This document shows, in pieces, positions 1 to 5,916 of a stretch of DNA of 5,916 nt (within the stretch, counting starts at the first letter, position 1; each line of letters opens with the position of its first letter). The position numbers were made by a program, and so were the translations under genes. Source of the stretch: CAYPKW01 sp964411425. Lineage in GTDB: Bacteria > Pseudomonadota > Alphaproteobacteria > Dongiales > Dongiaceae. The stretch is from assembly GCA_964411425.1 (NCBI GenBank), contig CAYPKW010000120.1:1-5916 (forward strand), given 5' to 3'. Below the pieces are notes generated by a model. It saw only the letters and a list, made by a program, of their open reading frames with translations, ran no database searches and had not been told where the DNA came from.

Positions 1-89
1 CTCTCCACTAAGTCGCCGCGGGTCACGTCCACCGCCAGCGGGTTGGCGGCGCCGGGATGCGATGTCGGATTCTTGAGCTTGCGCGGCAT
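1..89 (-). CDS. Asparaginase II-like protein, N-terminal fragment (cut by window edge)
   Basis: The minus strand reads MPRKLKNPTSHPGAANPLAV and then DVTRGDLVE before the window ends. The block NPxxVxVTRGxxVE is the characteristic opening of the asparaginase II family (Pfam asparaginase_II type), which is thought to hydrolyse L-asparagine to aspartate and ammonia in the cytoplasm. Only 29 codons are visible, so no catalytic residues can be checked. The ATG at position 89 is favoured because a good ribosome binding site, AAGGTGG, lies at 106-100, ten bases upstream. The gene diverges from the methyltransferase gene that starts at 140, so promoters for both must lie in or overlap the 50-base gap. 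The family call rests on one short motif: the frame is fairly secure, the enzyme name less so. Confidence 0.7.
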   Translation of the reverse strand, partial: MPRKLKNPTSHPGAANPLAVDVTRGDLVE

Positions 90-139
90 ACGACCGCGAC
101 CACCTTGCCTCGCCCGGTCGCGCAAGGCAAGTTTGCGCG

Positions 140-694
140 ATGCGCGGATATTTCGGCATCGGCGTCGAAGGGGTGAGCAAGCCGATGAACCTCGGCAGCC
201 TGCTCAGGACCGCCCATGCCTTCGCCGCCAGCTTCGCGTTCACCATCGCCGCCGGCTTCGACCCCACCTCCCGGTCGGTGCGCCGTTCGGACACCTCGGA
301 CGCGGCGGACAACCTGCCGTTGCACGCCTACGGGCGGGTCGCCGACCTCAGGCTGCCGCAAGGTTGCCGGCTGGTGGGGATCGAGGTTTTGCCCGAGGCG
401 ACGCTGCTGCCGAGCTTCCGCCACCCGCGCCGCGCCGCCTACGTGCTGGGCGCCGAGCGCGGCACGCTGTCGCCCGAGCTCGTCGAGCGCTGCGATTTCC
501 TGGTGCGCATCCCGGCGAAATTCTGCGTCAACCTGGGCGTGGCCGGAGCGATCGTCATGTACGACCGCATGTTGACCCTCGGTCGCTTCGCCGAACGCCC
601 GGTGGCCGCCGGCGGGCCGGCGGCGGCACCGCCGCCCCACGTCCATGGCGAGCCTCTGTGGAAGACGAAAGCGGCCCGCCGAGGCAATTCTTAG
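140..694 (+). CDS. TrmH/SpoU-family RNA 2'-O-methyltransferase
   Basis: This 184-residue protein should transfer a methyl group from S-adenosylmethionine to a ribose 2'-OH of tRNA or rRNA in the cytoplasm, acting as a dimer with a deep trefoil knot. The three SPOUT motifs are visible in order: motif 1 NLGSLLRTAHAF (residues 17-28, with N17 and R23), motif 2 YVLGAERGTLSPE (101-113, with G104 and E106), and motif 3 FCVNLGVAGAIVMYDR (128-143, with N131). The protein begins almost directly with motif 1, so it lacks the N-terminal RNA-binding domain of RlmB-type enzymes and resembles the minimal TrmL-like or unnamed alphaproteobacterial type. A basic proline/alanine-rich tail (from about residue 153, with PPHVHGEP) follows the knot. 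The ATG at 140 fits the family's usual start (MRGYFGIG). The ribosome binding site is weak (AAGG at 124-127). Family is certain; the modified nucleotide cannot be told. Confidence 0.9.
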   Translation: MRGYFGIGVEGVSKPMNLGSLLRTAHAFAASFAFTIAAGFDPTSRSVRRSDTSDAADNLPLHAYGRVADLRLPQGCRLVGIEVLPEATLLPSFRHPRRAAYVLGAERGTLSPELVERCDFLVRIPAKFCVNLGVAGAIVMYDRMLTLGRFAERPVAAGGPAAAPPPHVHGEPLWKTKAARRGNS

Positions 695-707
695 GCGGCC
701 AAACGGC

Positions 708-736
708 TTGCAAGGAAACGGCCGACAGGCTAGTAC
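708..736 (+). promoter_or_regulatory. Candidate sigma70-type promoter ahead of the IalB-family gene
   Basis: TTGCAA (708-713) and TAGTAC (731-736) are separated by exactly 17 bases and match the -35 and -10 consensus at 4 and 3 of 6 positions. They lie in the 112-base gap (695-806) between the methyltransferase and the IalB-family gene, the first gap in the window large enough for a promoter of the IalB-rlmN unit. I see no clear terminator in the gap. The match is weak, so this is a proposal only. Confidence 0.3.
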
Positions 737-806
737 CGTTCGCAGGCTCCGTCCGGCCGCGTCGTGCCGGAATCGGGGGCAGTTGGACGAAGGACAGTAG
801 GTCGGC

Positions 807-1319
807 ATGAAGAACGCAGCATTCGTCCTCTCGGTCGTCGTCGCCTTTGCGGCGGCGACGGCCCGCGCCGAGGATCCGAAATCGATCGGTACCTTCGCCG
901 ATTGGGAGGCCGTGACCTTCACCGAGGGCGGCAACCTCGGCTGCTACATGACCAGCGATCCCAAGAGATCGGCCGGCAACTACAAGGAGCGCGGCAAGGT
1001 CTACACGCTAGTGACCCATCGGCCGGCGAACAGCTCGCTCGACGTGGTGACGCTCATTGCCGGCTACACCTACAAGAAGGACAGCGAGGTAGCGCTGCAG
1101 ATCGGTGACCAGACCTTCACGCTCTTCACCGACAAGAACACCGCCTGGGCGCGCGACGAGGAGACCGACCACAAGCTGGTTGCCGCGATGCGCGATGGCA
1201 ACGCCATGATCGTCAAGGGCAACTCCGAACGCGGCACGCTCACCACCGACACCTATTCCTTGAAGGGCTTCACGAAGGCATACGCCGCCATCAACACCGC
1301 CTGCGGCGTCGCGCCATAG
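807..1319 (+). CDS. Secreted IalB-family (invasion-associated locus B-like) protein
   Basis: This 170-residue protein has a clear Sec signal peptide: K2 followed by a hydrophobic stretch (about residues 4-18) and an ARA/ED cleavage site after residue 21, so the mature protein of about 149 residues should lie in the periplasm. The mature part begins GTFADWEAVTF, typical of IalB-family proteins, which usually open with a short strand containing a DW motif. It has two cysteines, C46 (NLGCYMTS) and C166 (NTACGVAP), well placed to form a disulfide joining the two ends of the fold. IalB was named for erythrocyte invasion in Bartonella, but relatives are common in free-living alphaproteobacteria and their function is not established; no virulence role should be assumed. 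Only 13 bases separate its stop from the rlmN start, which suggests co-transcription. Possible ribosome binding sequences are AGGA at 791-794 and TAGGT at 799-803. Family assignment is by pattern, fairly confident. Confidence 0.8.
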   Translation: MKNAAFVLSVVVAFAAATARAEDPKSIGTFADWEAVTFTEGGNLGCYMTSDPKRSAGNYKERGKVYTLVTHRPANSSLDVVTLIAGYTYKKDSEVALQIGDQTFTLFTDKNTAWARDEETDHKLVAAMRDGNAMIVKGNSERGTLTTDTYSLKGFTKAYAAINTACGVAP

Positions 1320-1332
1320 GCGCGGGCCGCGG

Positions 1333-2472
1333 ATGAGCGCCGTCCGACACGCCAGCGCCTTCGCGCCGCCCTCGGCGGGCGGCGGGCGGCCCCCGCTCGT
1401 CGGGCTCGGCCGGGCGGCGCTCGCCGAAGAGCTCGCCCGCGTCGGCGCGGCCCCGTTCCGGGCGCGCCAGCTCTGGCATTGGATTTATCATCGCGGGGCG
1501 ACGGACTTCTCCGCCATGACCTCGCTCGCCAAGGACTTCCGCGCGGCGCTCGCCGAGCATTTCGTCGTCGGCCGCCCGGCGATCGCAGCGCAGCGCCTGT
1601 CCGGCGACGGCACGCGCAAGTGGCTGCTGGCGTTCGCCGACGGCGAGCGGGCCGAGAGCGTGCACATCCCGGAGGAGGACCGCGGCACGCTCTGCGTCTC
1701 CGTACAGGTCGGCTGCACGCTCACCTGCCGGTTCTGCCACACCGGCACGCAGGGGCTGGTGCGCAACCTGTCGGCGGGGGAGATCGTGGGCCAGGTCATG
1801 CTGGCGCGCGACGCGCTCGGCGAGTGGCCCTCGCCCAGGGACGGGCGGCTCGTCTCCAACATCGTCATGATGGGCATGGGAGAGCCGCTCTACAATTACG
1901 ACAACGTGGCGACGGCCTTGAAGATCGTCATGGACGGCGAGGGCATCGCCATCTCGCGCCGGCGCATCACGCTCTCGACCGCGGGCGTGGCGCCGATGAT
2001 CGCTCGCTGCGGCGAGGAATTGGGCGTCAATCTGGCGGTGTCGCTGCACGCGGTCACCGACGAGTTGCGCGACCGGCTGGTGCCGCTCAACCGCAAGTAT
2101 CCGCTGGCGGAGCTGATGGAGGCCTGCCGCAACTATCCGGGGCTGCACAACGCGCGGCGGATGACCTTCGAATACGTGATGCTGAAGGACGTGAACGATT
2201 CTGCCGCCGACGCGCGCGCCCTCGTCAAGCTCATCCGGGGCATTCCGGCCAAGGTGAACCTGATTCCGTTCAACCCGTGGCCCGGCGCGCCGTTCGAGTG
2301 CTCGACCGACGAGGCCATCGGGCGCTTCAGCCGGATCGTGTTCGATGCCGGCTACGCGGCGCCAGTGCGCACGCCCCGCGGGCGCGACATCATGGCCGCC
2401 TGCGGCCAGTTGAAATCCGAGAGCGTGCGCCGGCGGCGCGCCCTCGACGCGGCCCCTGTGCCGGCCGGCTAA
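1333..2472 (+). CDS. rlmN: Dual-specificity 23S rRNA/tRNA adenine-C2 methyltransferase RlmN (radical SAM)
   Basis: RlmN methylates C2 of A2503 in 23S rRNA and A37 of some tRNAs, using a radical SAM mechanism with a methylated cysteine intermediate. The 379 residues match the family length. The [4Fe-4S] ligands are C128, C132 and C135 in GCTLTCRFC. The two catalytic cysteines are C121 (GTLC, seven residues before the cluster, equivalent to E. coli C118) and C357 (AACGQL, equivalent to C355). Other hallmarks are MGMGEPLYNYDNV (about 180-192), LSTAGVAP (214-221), NLAVSLHA (233-240), the FEYVMLKDVND block (279-289) and IPFNPWPG (311-318). An N-terminal helical accessory domain (RARQLWHWIYHRG) precedes the barrel. 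The start at 1333 has no clear Shine-Dalgarno sequence and lies 13 bases after the IalB-family stop, so coupling to upstream translation is plausible. The first 20 or so residues are low-complexity and could be shortened by a later start. Confidence 0.97.
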   Translation: MSAVRHASAFAPPSAGGGRPPLVGLGRAALAEELARVGAAPFRARQLWHWIYHRGATDFSAMTSLAKDFRAALAEHFVVGRPAIAAQRLSGDGTRKWLLAFADGERAESVHIPEEDRGTLCVSVQVGCTLTCRFCHTGTQGLVRNLSAGEIVGQVMLARDALGEWPSPRDGRLVSNIVMMGMGEPLYNYDNVATALKIVMDGEGIAISRRRITLSTAGVAPMIARCGEELGVNLAVSLHAVTDELRDRLVPLNRKYPLAELMEACRNYPGLHNARRMTFEYVMLKDVNDSAADARALVKLIRGIPAKVNLIPFNPWPGAPFECSTDEAIGRFSRIVFDAGYAAPVRTPRGRDIMAACGQLKSESVRRRRALDAAPVPAG

Positions 2473-2482
2473 GGTCCGGAGA

Positions 2483-2689
2483 ATGTACGCCATGTGGCAC
2501 GCCGATTTATTCGGCCCGCTCGTCTTGGCGGCCGTCCTGGTCGTGCCGCTGTGGCGCATCTTCGGGCGCGCCGGTTTCAGTCCCGCATGGTCGCTGCTGG
2601 GGTTTCTGCCCGGCGTCGGGTTTCTCGCCATTATCCTGTTGCTTGCCTTCGGGCGCTGGCGGACCGGCCCGCCTGCCGCCGGGCAGTAG
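2483..2689 (+). CDS. Small two-helix membrane protein (first of a related pair)
   Basis: This encodes 68 residues with two hydrophobic segments, about 10-24 (GPLVLAAVLVVPLWR) and 39-57 (LLGFLPGVGFLAIILLLAF). A short basic turn, RIFGRAGFSPAW, joins them and a GRWRTGP tail follows. It looks like a small inner-membrane hairpin. The turn and second helix align with the next gene product (RAGFSPAW against KAGLSGWW; LLAFGRW against VFAFARW), so the two are probably an old tandem duplication. The turn also recalls the KAG-x-x-W motif of small membrane domains such as DUF5684; that is inference only. The ATG at 2483 lies 10 bases after the rlmN stop; a second in-frame ATG at 2492 has the better-spaced GGAG (2478-2481) and could be the true start, giving 65 residues. 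Function unknown; probably translated from the rlmN message. Confidence 0.65.
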   Translation: MYAMWHADLFGPLVLAAVLVVPLWRIFGRAGFSPAWSLLGFLPGVGFLAIILLLAFGRWRTGPPAAGQ

Positions 2690-2692
2690 AGA

Positions 2693-2914
2693 ATGCCGCA
2701 CGAGCCGTCCGGGATCGCGCTCCTCTACTTGCCGGCGCTGGCGGTCCTGGCGGTCCTCGCCTGGTGCATCGTCCGGGTGCTGCGCAAGGCGGGGTTGTCG
2801 GGCTGGTGGACGCCCTTGGCCTTCGTACCGCTCCTCAACCTCGTCATGATCTGGGTGTTCGCGTTCGCCCGCTGGCCGAACGAGCCGGTTCCATCCGACC
2901 GAGATGGGCTCTAA
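2693..2914 (+). CDS. Small two-helix membrane protein (second of a related pair)
   Basis: This encodes 73 residues starting three bases after the stop of the previous gene, so the two are almost certainly co-translated. Hydrophobic segments lie at about 9-28 (ALLYLPALAVLAVLAWCIV) and 42-58 (LAFVPLLNLVMIWVFAF). Between them is a basic loop, RVLRKAGLSGWWTP, and the chain ends ARWPNEPVPSDRDGL. The pattern of helix, R-x-x-x-KAG-x-x-WW turn, helix, then a W-P tail matches the preceding protein, which supports both being real and related despite modest identity. The acidic, polar tail differs from the glycine/alanine-rich tail of the first copy. There is only an AGAGA-like ribosome binding sequence at 2688-2692, fitting translational coupling. 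No function can be assigned. Its position just before argG is reminiscent of conserved small-membrane-gene placement, but I cannot confirm that without genome comparison. Confidence 0.7.
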   Translation: MPHEPSGIALLYLPALAVLAVLAWCIVRVLRKAGLSGWWTPLAFVPLLNLVMIWVFAFARWPNEPVPSDRDGL

Positions 2915-2915
2915 T

Positions 2916-2945
2916 TTTACGGCGTCCGGCGCCCGCCCCTACTTT
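2916..2945 (+). promoter_or_regulatory. Candidate promoter for argG
   Basis: In the 60-base gap before argG, TTTACG (2916-2921) and TACTTT (2940-2945) are spaced by 18 bases and match the -35 and -10 consensus at 4 and 3 of 6 positions. A start near 2952 would leave a leader of about 23 bases containing the ribosome binding site. This is a weak match; read-through from the rlmN unit is an equally good explanation. I see no ARG-box-like operator in the gap. Confidence 0.25.
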
Positions 2946-2960
2946 GGCGCGACTCAAGAC

Positions 2961-2973
2961 GAGGGGAGTCCCC
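2961..2973 (+). promoter_or_regulatory. argG ribosome binding site within a small GC hairpin
   Basis: GAGGGGAG (2961-2968) is a strong Shine-Dalgarno sequence ending six bases before the argG ATG at 2975, and it fixes that start. Four of its G residues (2963-2966) are followed by the three-base spacer AGT and CCCC (2970-2973), so the site could fold on itself as a small GGGG/CCCC hairpin that partly hides it. The ribosome binding site is clear; any control by the hairpin is inference. Confidence 0.6.
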
Positions 2974-2974
2974 C

Positions 2975-4182
<1,208 letters not shown>

Positions 4183-4186
<4 letters not shown>

Positions 4187-5649
4187 TCGGGGAGTTCGTC
4201 GCCGGCCGCTGCCGCGGCAAAAGGGATCCATGTGCGTGGATGCTTTCCCTCGGAGATAGGCTGCGCGATGTAGGCGTAATCAATGTTTTGGCAAACCATT
4301 GCGGCAGGCTGCATCATGAGCCTAAGTTTTCCGATCCTTACGGTCCGCAATTGCGACCGGGTTAGCACCCAACCTTCATTGAGTTCGTTTCTGACGCAAA
4401 AATCGATGAGTCCCGACAACTCCTTCTCTGGCCTTTCGGCCGCTCGATCGCTCCATTTCACTTCCATTGCGAGATGACGTCGTTGGCTGGTCGGGTGGAG
4501 CTCGACAAGGTCGACCTCCCCCCTTGGCCAACGGGCATAGAAATACCGTTCTACGGCTTCGATATGCGCCATCTGGCTGACGAGTGCGGTTTCGCTCATG
4601 CGCCCCATCGCCTCATCGTCGGGTCCGACGGCGCCAAAGAGGGCGGCGCGGATACAAGGGTTGGTCAAGAACACCTTGAAGTGCGTCGCCCGCTTGAACC
4701 GCCGTGCGTTCTCGTCCACGCGGTGGAGGCGATGGATGAGGAAGGCGGCTTCCAGGTATTCGAGATATCTCCGCAGTGTGTTCTTGGCGACGCCGGATGC
4801 CTGGGATAGCCCCTCGAGGTTCACCTCGCTGCCCGTATTGTAGGCGAGGATCGTGAATAGGCGGTTGAGTTCCGTCGTGTCGCTCACTCCGTATAGGCTC
4901 GGCAAATCGCGCAGCAGGACTTTGTCAATGATGTCGCTCGCGATGTAGCGGTCCATGCTCTGGCGGATGCTCTCGTCCATGACGGCCTCGGGGAATCCGC
5001 CGAAGTTCAGGTAGTCCACGAAATCCCGATTGAGCGCCGCAATCGCCTCGGGCGAGGTGTCGGTGAATCGTTCCAGCGCTCCGCGTTTCGCGAAATGGCG
5101 AAATTCGGCGAACGTCAGCGGCGGCAGCAGGAAGTCGGTGAAGCGGCCGGCGCCGGACTCGATGCTCTTCATCCGCAGCGCCGCGGCGGCGGAACCCGAG
5201 GCGACAAAGCGGATCTCGGGATACGAATCCACAAGCGACTTGAGATGAACCTGCCAGTCCTTGTGGTACTGGATCTCGTCATAGATGACGAAGAGGCGGT
5301 CGGCGCGGTGGTGCTTGTGCGTCTCCATGAAGAGCCGCAGCAGAAGCTCCAGCGGCAGGCCGCTGTAGACCGGAGTGTCCACCGACACGTAAAGAATCGC
5401 CTTCGGGTCGGTGCCGTTATCGATCAGCCGCTGAATCGACTGGTGGAGCATGACGGTCTTGCCGACACGGCGCGGCCCCAGCAGCACCACGGCCCGGCGC
5501 ACCTTGGACTCGGCCATCATCGCGTAGAGGCCGCCCAGGTATGCCCGCCTGGGCCAATCGCGGAAACGCTTCGGGACCGCCCTCTCCACCCACCACGAGT
5601 TATCGAAGGCGAGGCGTTTTTGTATTTCTGATTCAGTGACTTGCAGCAT
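4183..5649 (-). CDS. AAA-type ATPase with DUF4143 C-terminal region (AAA_14/DUF4143 family)
   Basis: This is a soluble 488-residue protein of a widespread, poorly understood ATPase family. Counting from the ATG at 5649: Walker A GPRRVGKT at 58-65; Walker B FVIYDE with D124-E125; a sensor-like SGS at 151-153; then GRF and LPPLTFAEF (168-183), and NFGGFPEAV (about 215-223), all family hallmarks. LSQASGVAKNTLRRYLEYLE (about 281-300) looks like a winged-helix recognition segment. The C-terminal EVD (378-380) followed by EVKW (396-399) fits a PD-(D/E)XK nuclease-like core. An in-frame TTG at 5658 would add three residues but lies inside an inverted repeat; neither start has a Shine-Dalgarno sequence. 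Part of the gene is only about 52% G+C (93 of 180 bases at 4261-4440), against over 70% in samples from rlmN and argG, which suggests transfer. No partner gene, signal peptide or membrane segment is visible. Family is confident; role unknown (DNA binding or defence-like functions are speculation). Confidence 0.93.
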
Positions 5650-5657
5650 GACTGCCA

Positions 5658-5683
5658 ACTAAGATCAAATGACTGATCTTAGT
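5658..5683. repeat. Inverted repeat 1, candidate operator over the ATPase transcription start
   Basis: The arms ACTAAGATCA (5658-5667) and TGATCTTAGT (5674-5683) are perfect complements, 10 base pairs each with a 6-base centre (AATGAC). The core CTAAGATCA-N6-TGATCTTAG is repeated exactly in inverted repeat 2. The repeat ends nine bases before the ATPase ATG and covers the predicted transcription start near 5678, so a protein bound here would block initiation. The symmetry and copy number are seen directly; the operator role is inferred. Confidence 0.85.
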
Positions 5684-5684
5684 G

Positions 5685-5713
5685 ACCATAAGCCGGTCCA
5701 GAGCTAAGATCAA
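5685..5713 (-). promoter_or_regulatory. Candidate sigma70-type promoter of the ATPase gene
   Basis: On the minus strand TTGATC (5713-5708) and TATGGT (5690-5685) are separated by exactly 17 bases, each matching 4 of 6 consensus positions. The expected start is near 5678, giving a leader of about 29 bases to the ATG at 5649. The -35 box overlaps one arm of inverted repeat 2, and the start lies within inverted repeat 1, the geometry of a repressed promoter. The spacing is ideal; the boxes themselves are moderate matches. Confidence 0.6.
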
Positions 5714-5730
5714 GACCCTGATCTTAGCTC
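5701..5730. repeat. Inverted repeat 2, candidate operator over the ATPase -35 box
   Basis: GAGCTAAGATCA (5701-5712) and TGATCTTAGCTC (5719-5730) are perfect 12-base complements around AGACCC. It carries the same nine-base arms and six-base spacing as inverted repeat 1, with a different central sequence, so what is conserved is the arms and geometry, as expected for a dimeric binding site. Its centre (5715.5) is 45 bases from that of repeat 1 (5670.5). It begins four bases after the NnrU-like stop codon; it has no following T-run on either strand, so it is not a typical intrinsic terminator. Confidence 0.85.
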
Positions 5731-5734
5731 GCCG

Positions 5735-5916
5735 TCACCACGGCCAGGCGGGCACCCCGATGACGTGCGGGTGGGCGCCCAGCAGCAGGACATAGAGCAC
5801 GGCCGCGAGGCCGATCCGCCACCAACCGAGGTCGGCGATGGCGAGCCGCGCACGGCCCTGCGCGAGCGCCACGAACGGCAGGTTCGAGGTGGCGCCGGCG
5901 AACGGCTCCCACTCCT
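5735..5916 (-). CDS. NnrU-family membrane protein, C-terminal fragment (cut by window edge)
   Basis: The minus-strand frame ending with TGA at 5737-5735 reads EWEPFAGATSNLPFVALAQG, then RARLAIADLGWW, then RIGLAAVLYVLLLGAHPHV and IGVPAWPW. The pattern W-x-x-x-(A)-x-TS-x-x-PF-x-A-x-x-x-GR, a hydrophobic helix, LLxxHPxxxG and a final tryptophan-proline end is characteristic of the NnrU family of multi-pass inner-membrane proteins. NnrU was named for a link with nitrite and nitric oxide reductase expression in denitrifiers, and the family is related to plant zeta-carotene isomerase (Z-ISO); most members, including ones without denitrification genes nearby, have no proven job. Only the last 59 residues are visible, with one transmembrane helix (about 34-50 of the fragment). 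The gene lies upstream of the ATPase on the same strand, with 85 bases from its stop to the ATPase ATG, but the ATPase seems to have its own promoter in between. Confidence 0.72.
   Translation of the reverse strand, partial: EWEPFAGATSNLPFVALAQGRARLAIADLGWWRIGLAAVLYVLLLGAHPHVIGVPAWPW

Noticed and set aside
696..724. Possible terminator after the methyltransferase (CGGCC ... GGCCG)
   Set aside because: The stem is only five base pairs with a long loop of about 19 bases and no T-run.
23..934. Long minus-strand open frame of 303 codons
   Set aside because: It is antisense to the methyltransferase and IalB-family genes, is rich in arginine, alanine and histidine with no family pattern, and conflicts with the asparaginase-like frame. 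It is a high-GC shadow.
1291..2631. Minus-strand open frame of 446 codons opposite rlmN
   Set aside because: rlmN on the other strand is unmistakable; the antisense product is low-complexity and charged, typical of shadow frames in GC-rich DNA.
5656..5658. TTG start codon for the ATPase
   Set aside because: It lies partly in inverted repeat 1, directly after a TAG, and has no ribosome binding site; the ATG nine bases downstream is simpler. It remains possible.
5701..5730. Inverted repeat 2 as an intrinsic terminator
   Set aside because: There is no T-run after either arm, the stem is AT-rich, and the same core recurs at a second site over the ATPase transcription start, which suits an operator better.
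5658..5730. The paired repeats as insertion-sequence ends or a CRISPR fragment
   Set aside because: Both copies are on the same side of the ATPase gene with no transposase between them, no matching copy is at the other end near 4183, and two palindromic units do not make a spacer array.
5724..5912. 62-codon arginine-rich minus-strand open frame at the right edge
   Set aside because: It runs through the inverted repeat and has no family pattern, while the adjacent frame fits an NnrU-family C-terminus.

Overview
The window comes from a high-GC chromosome that I read as alphaproteobacterial, probably Rhodospirillales-like. The reasons are the IalB-type periplasmic protein next to rlmN, the style of the argG and TrmH-family genes, and coding DNA at roughly 70% G+C in hand-counted 60-base samples. 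No tRNA, rRNA, CRISPR array, transposase or integrase is visible.

Layout, left to right. (1) Positions 1-89, minus strand: the first 29 codons of an asparaginase II-like protein, cut by the window edge. About 50 bases separate it from a divergent plus-strand gene. (2) 140-694, plus: a TrmH/SpoU-family (knotted) RNA 2'-O-methyltransferase. (3) 807-1319, plus: a secreted IalB-family protein. (4) 1333-2472, plus: rlmN, the radical-SAM rRNA/tRNA adenine-C2 methyltransferase, with all five key cysteines. (5) 2483-2689 and 2693-2914, plus: two very small, related two-helix membrane proteins, packed between rlmN and argG. (6) 2975-4186, plus: argG, complete argininosuccinate synthase. Genes 3 to 5 are separated by 3-13 bases and look like one transcription unit; argG follows after 60 bases with its own strong ribosome binding site.

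The right part is different. On the minus strand, 4183-5649 encodes a stand-alone AAA-type ATPase of the AAA_14/DUF4143 family, with a winged-helix-like segment and a C-terminal PD-(D/E)XK-like motif. Its stop codon overlaps the argG stop codon inside a shared TTAA. Part of the gene is clearly lower in G+C than its neighbours. Directly upstream lie two perfect inverted repeats built on the same 24-base core (CTAAGATCA-N6-TGATCTTAG), centres 45 bases apart. One overlaps the -35 box and the other the predicted transcription start of the ATPase promoter. This ATPase-plus-operator cassette is the most interesting part of the window. Just beyond it, 5735-5916 on the minus strand is the C-terminal end of an NnrU-family membrane protein.

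Taken together: two RNA-modification genes, an envelope protein, two small membrane proteins and arginine biosynthesis form an ordinary chromosomal neighbourhood. A probably acquired, probably self-regulated ATPase gene sits between argG and the NnrU-like gene.
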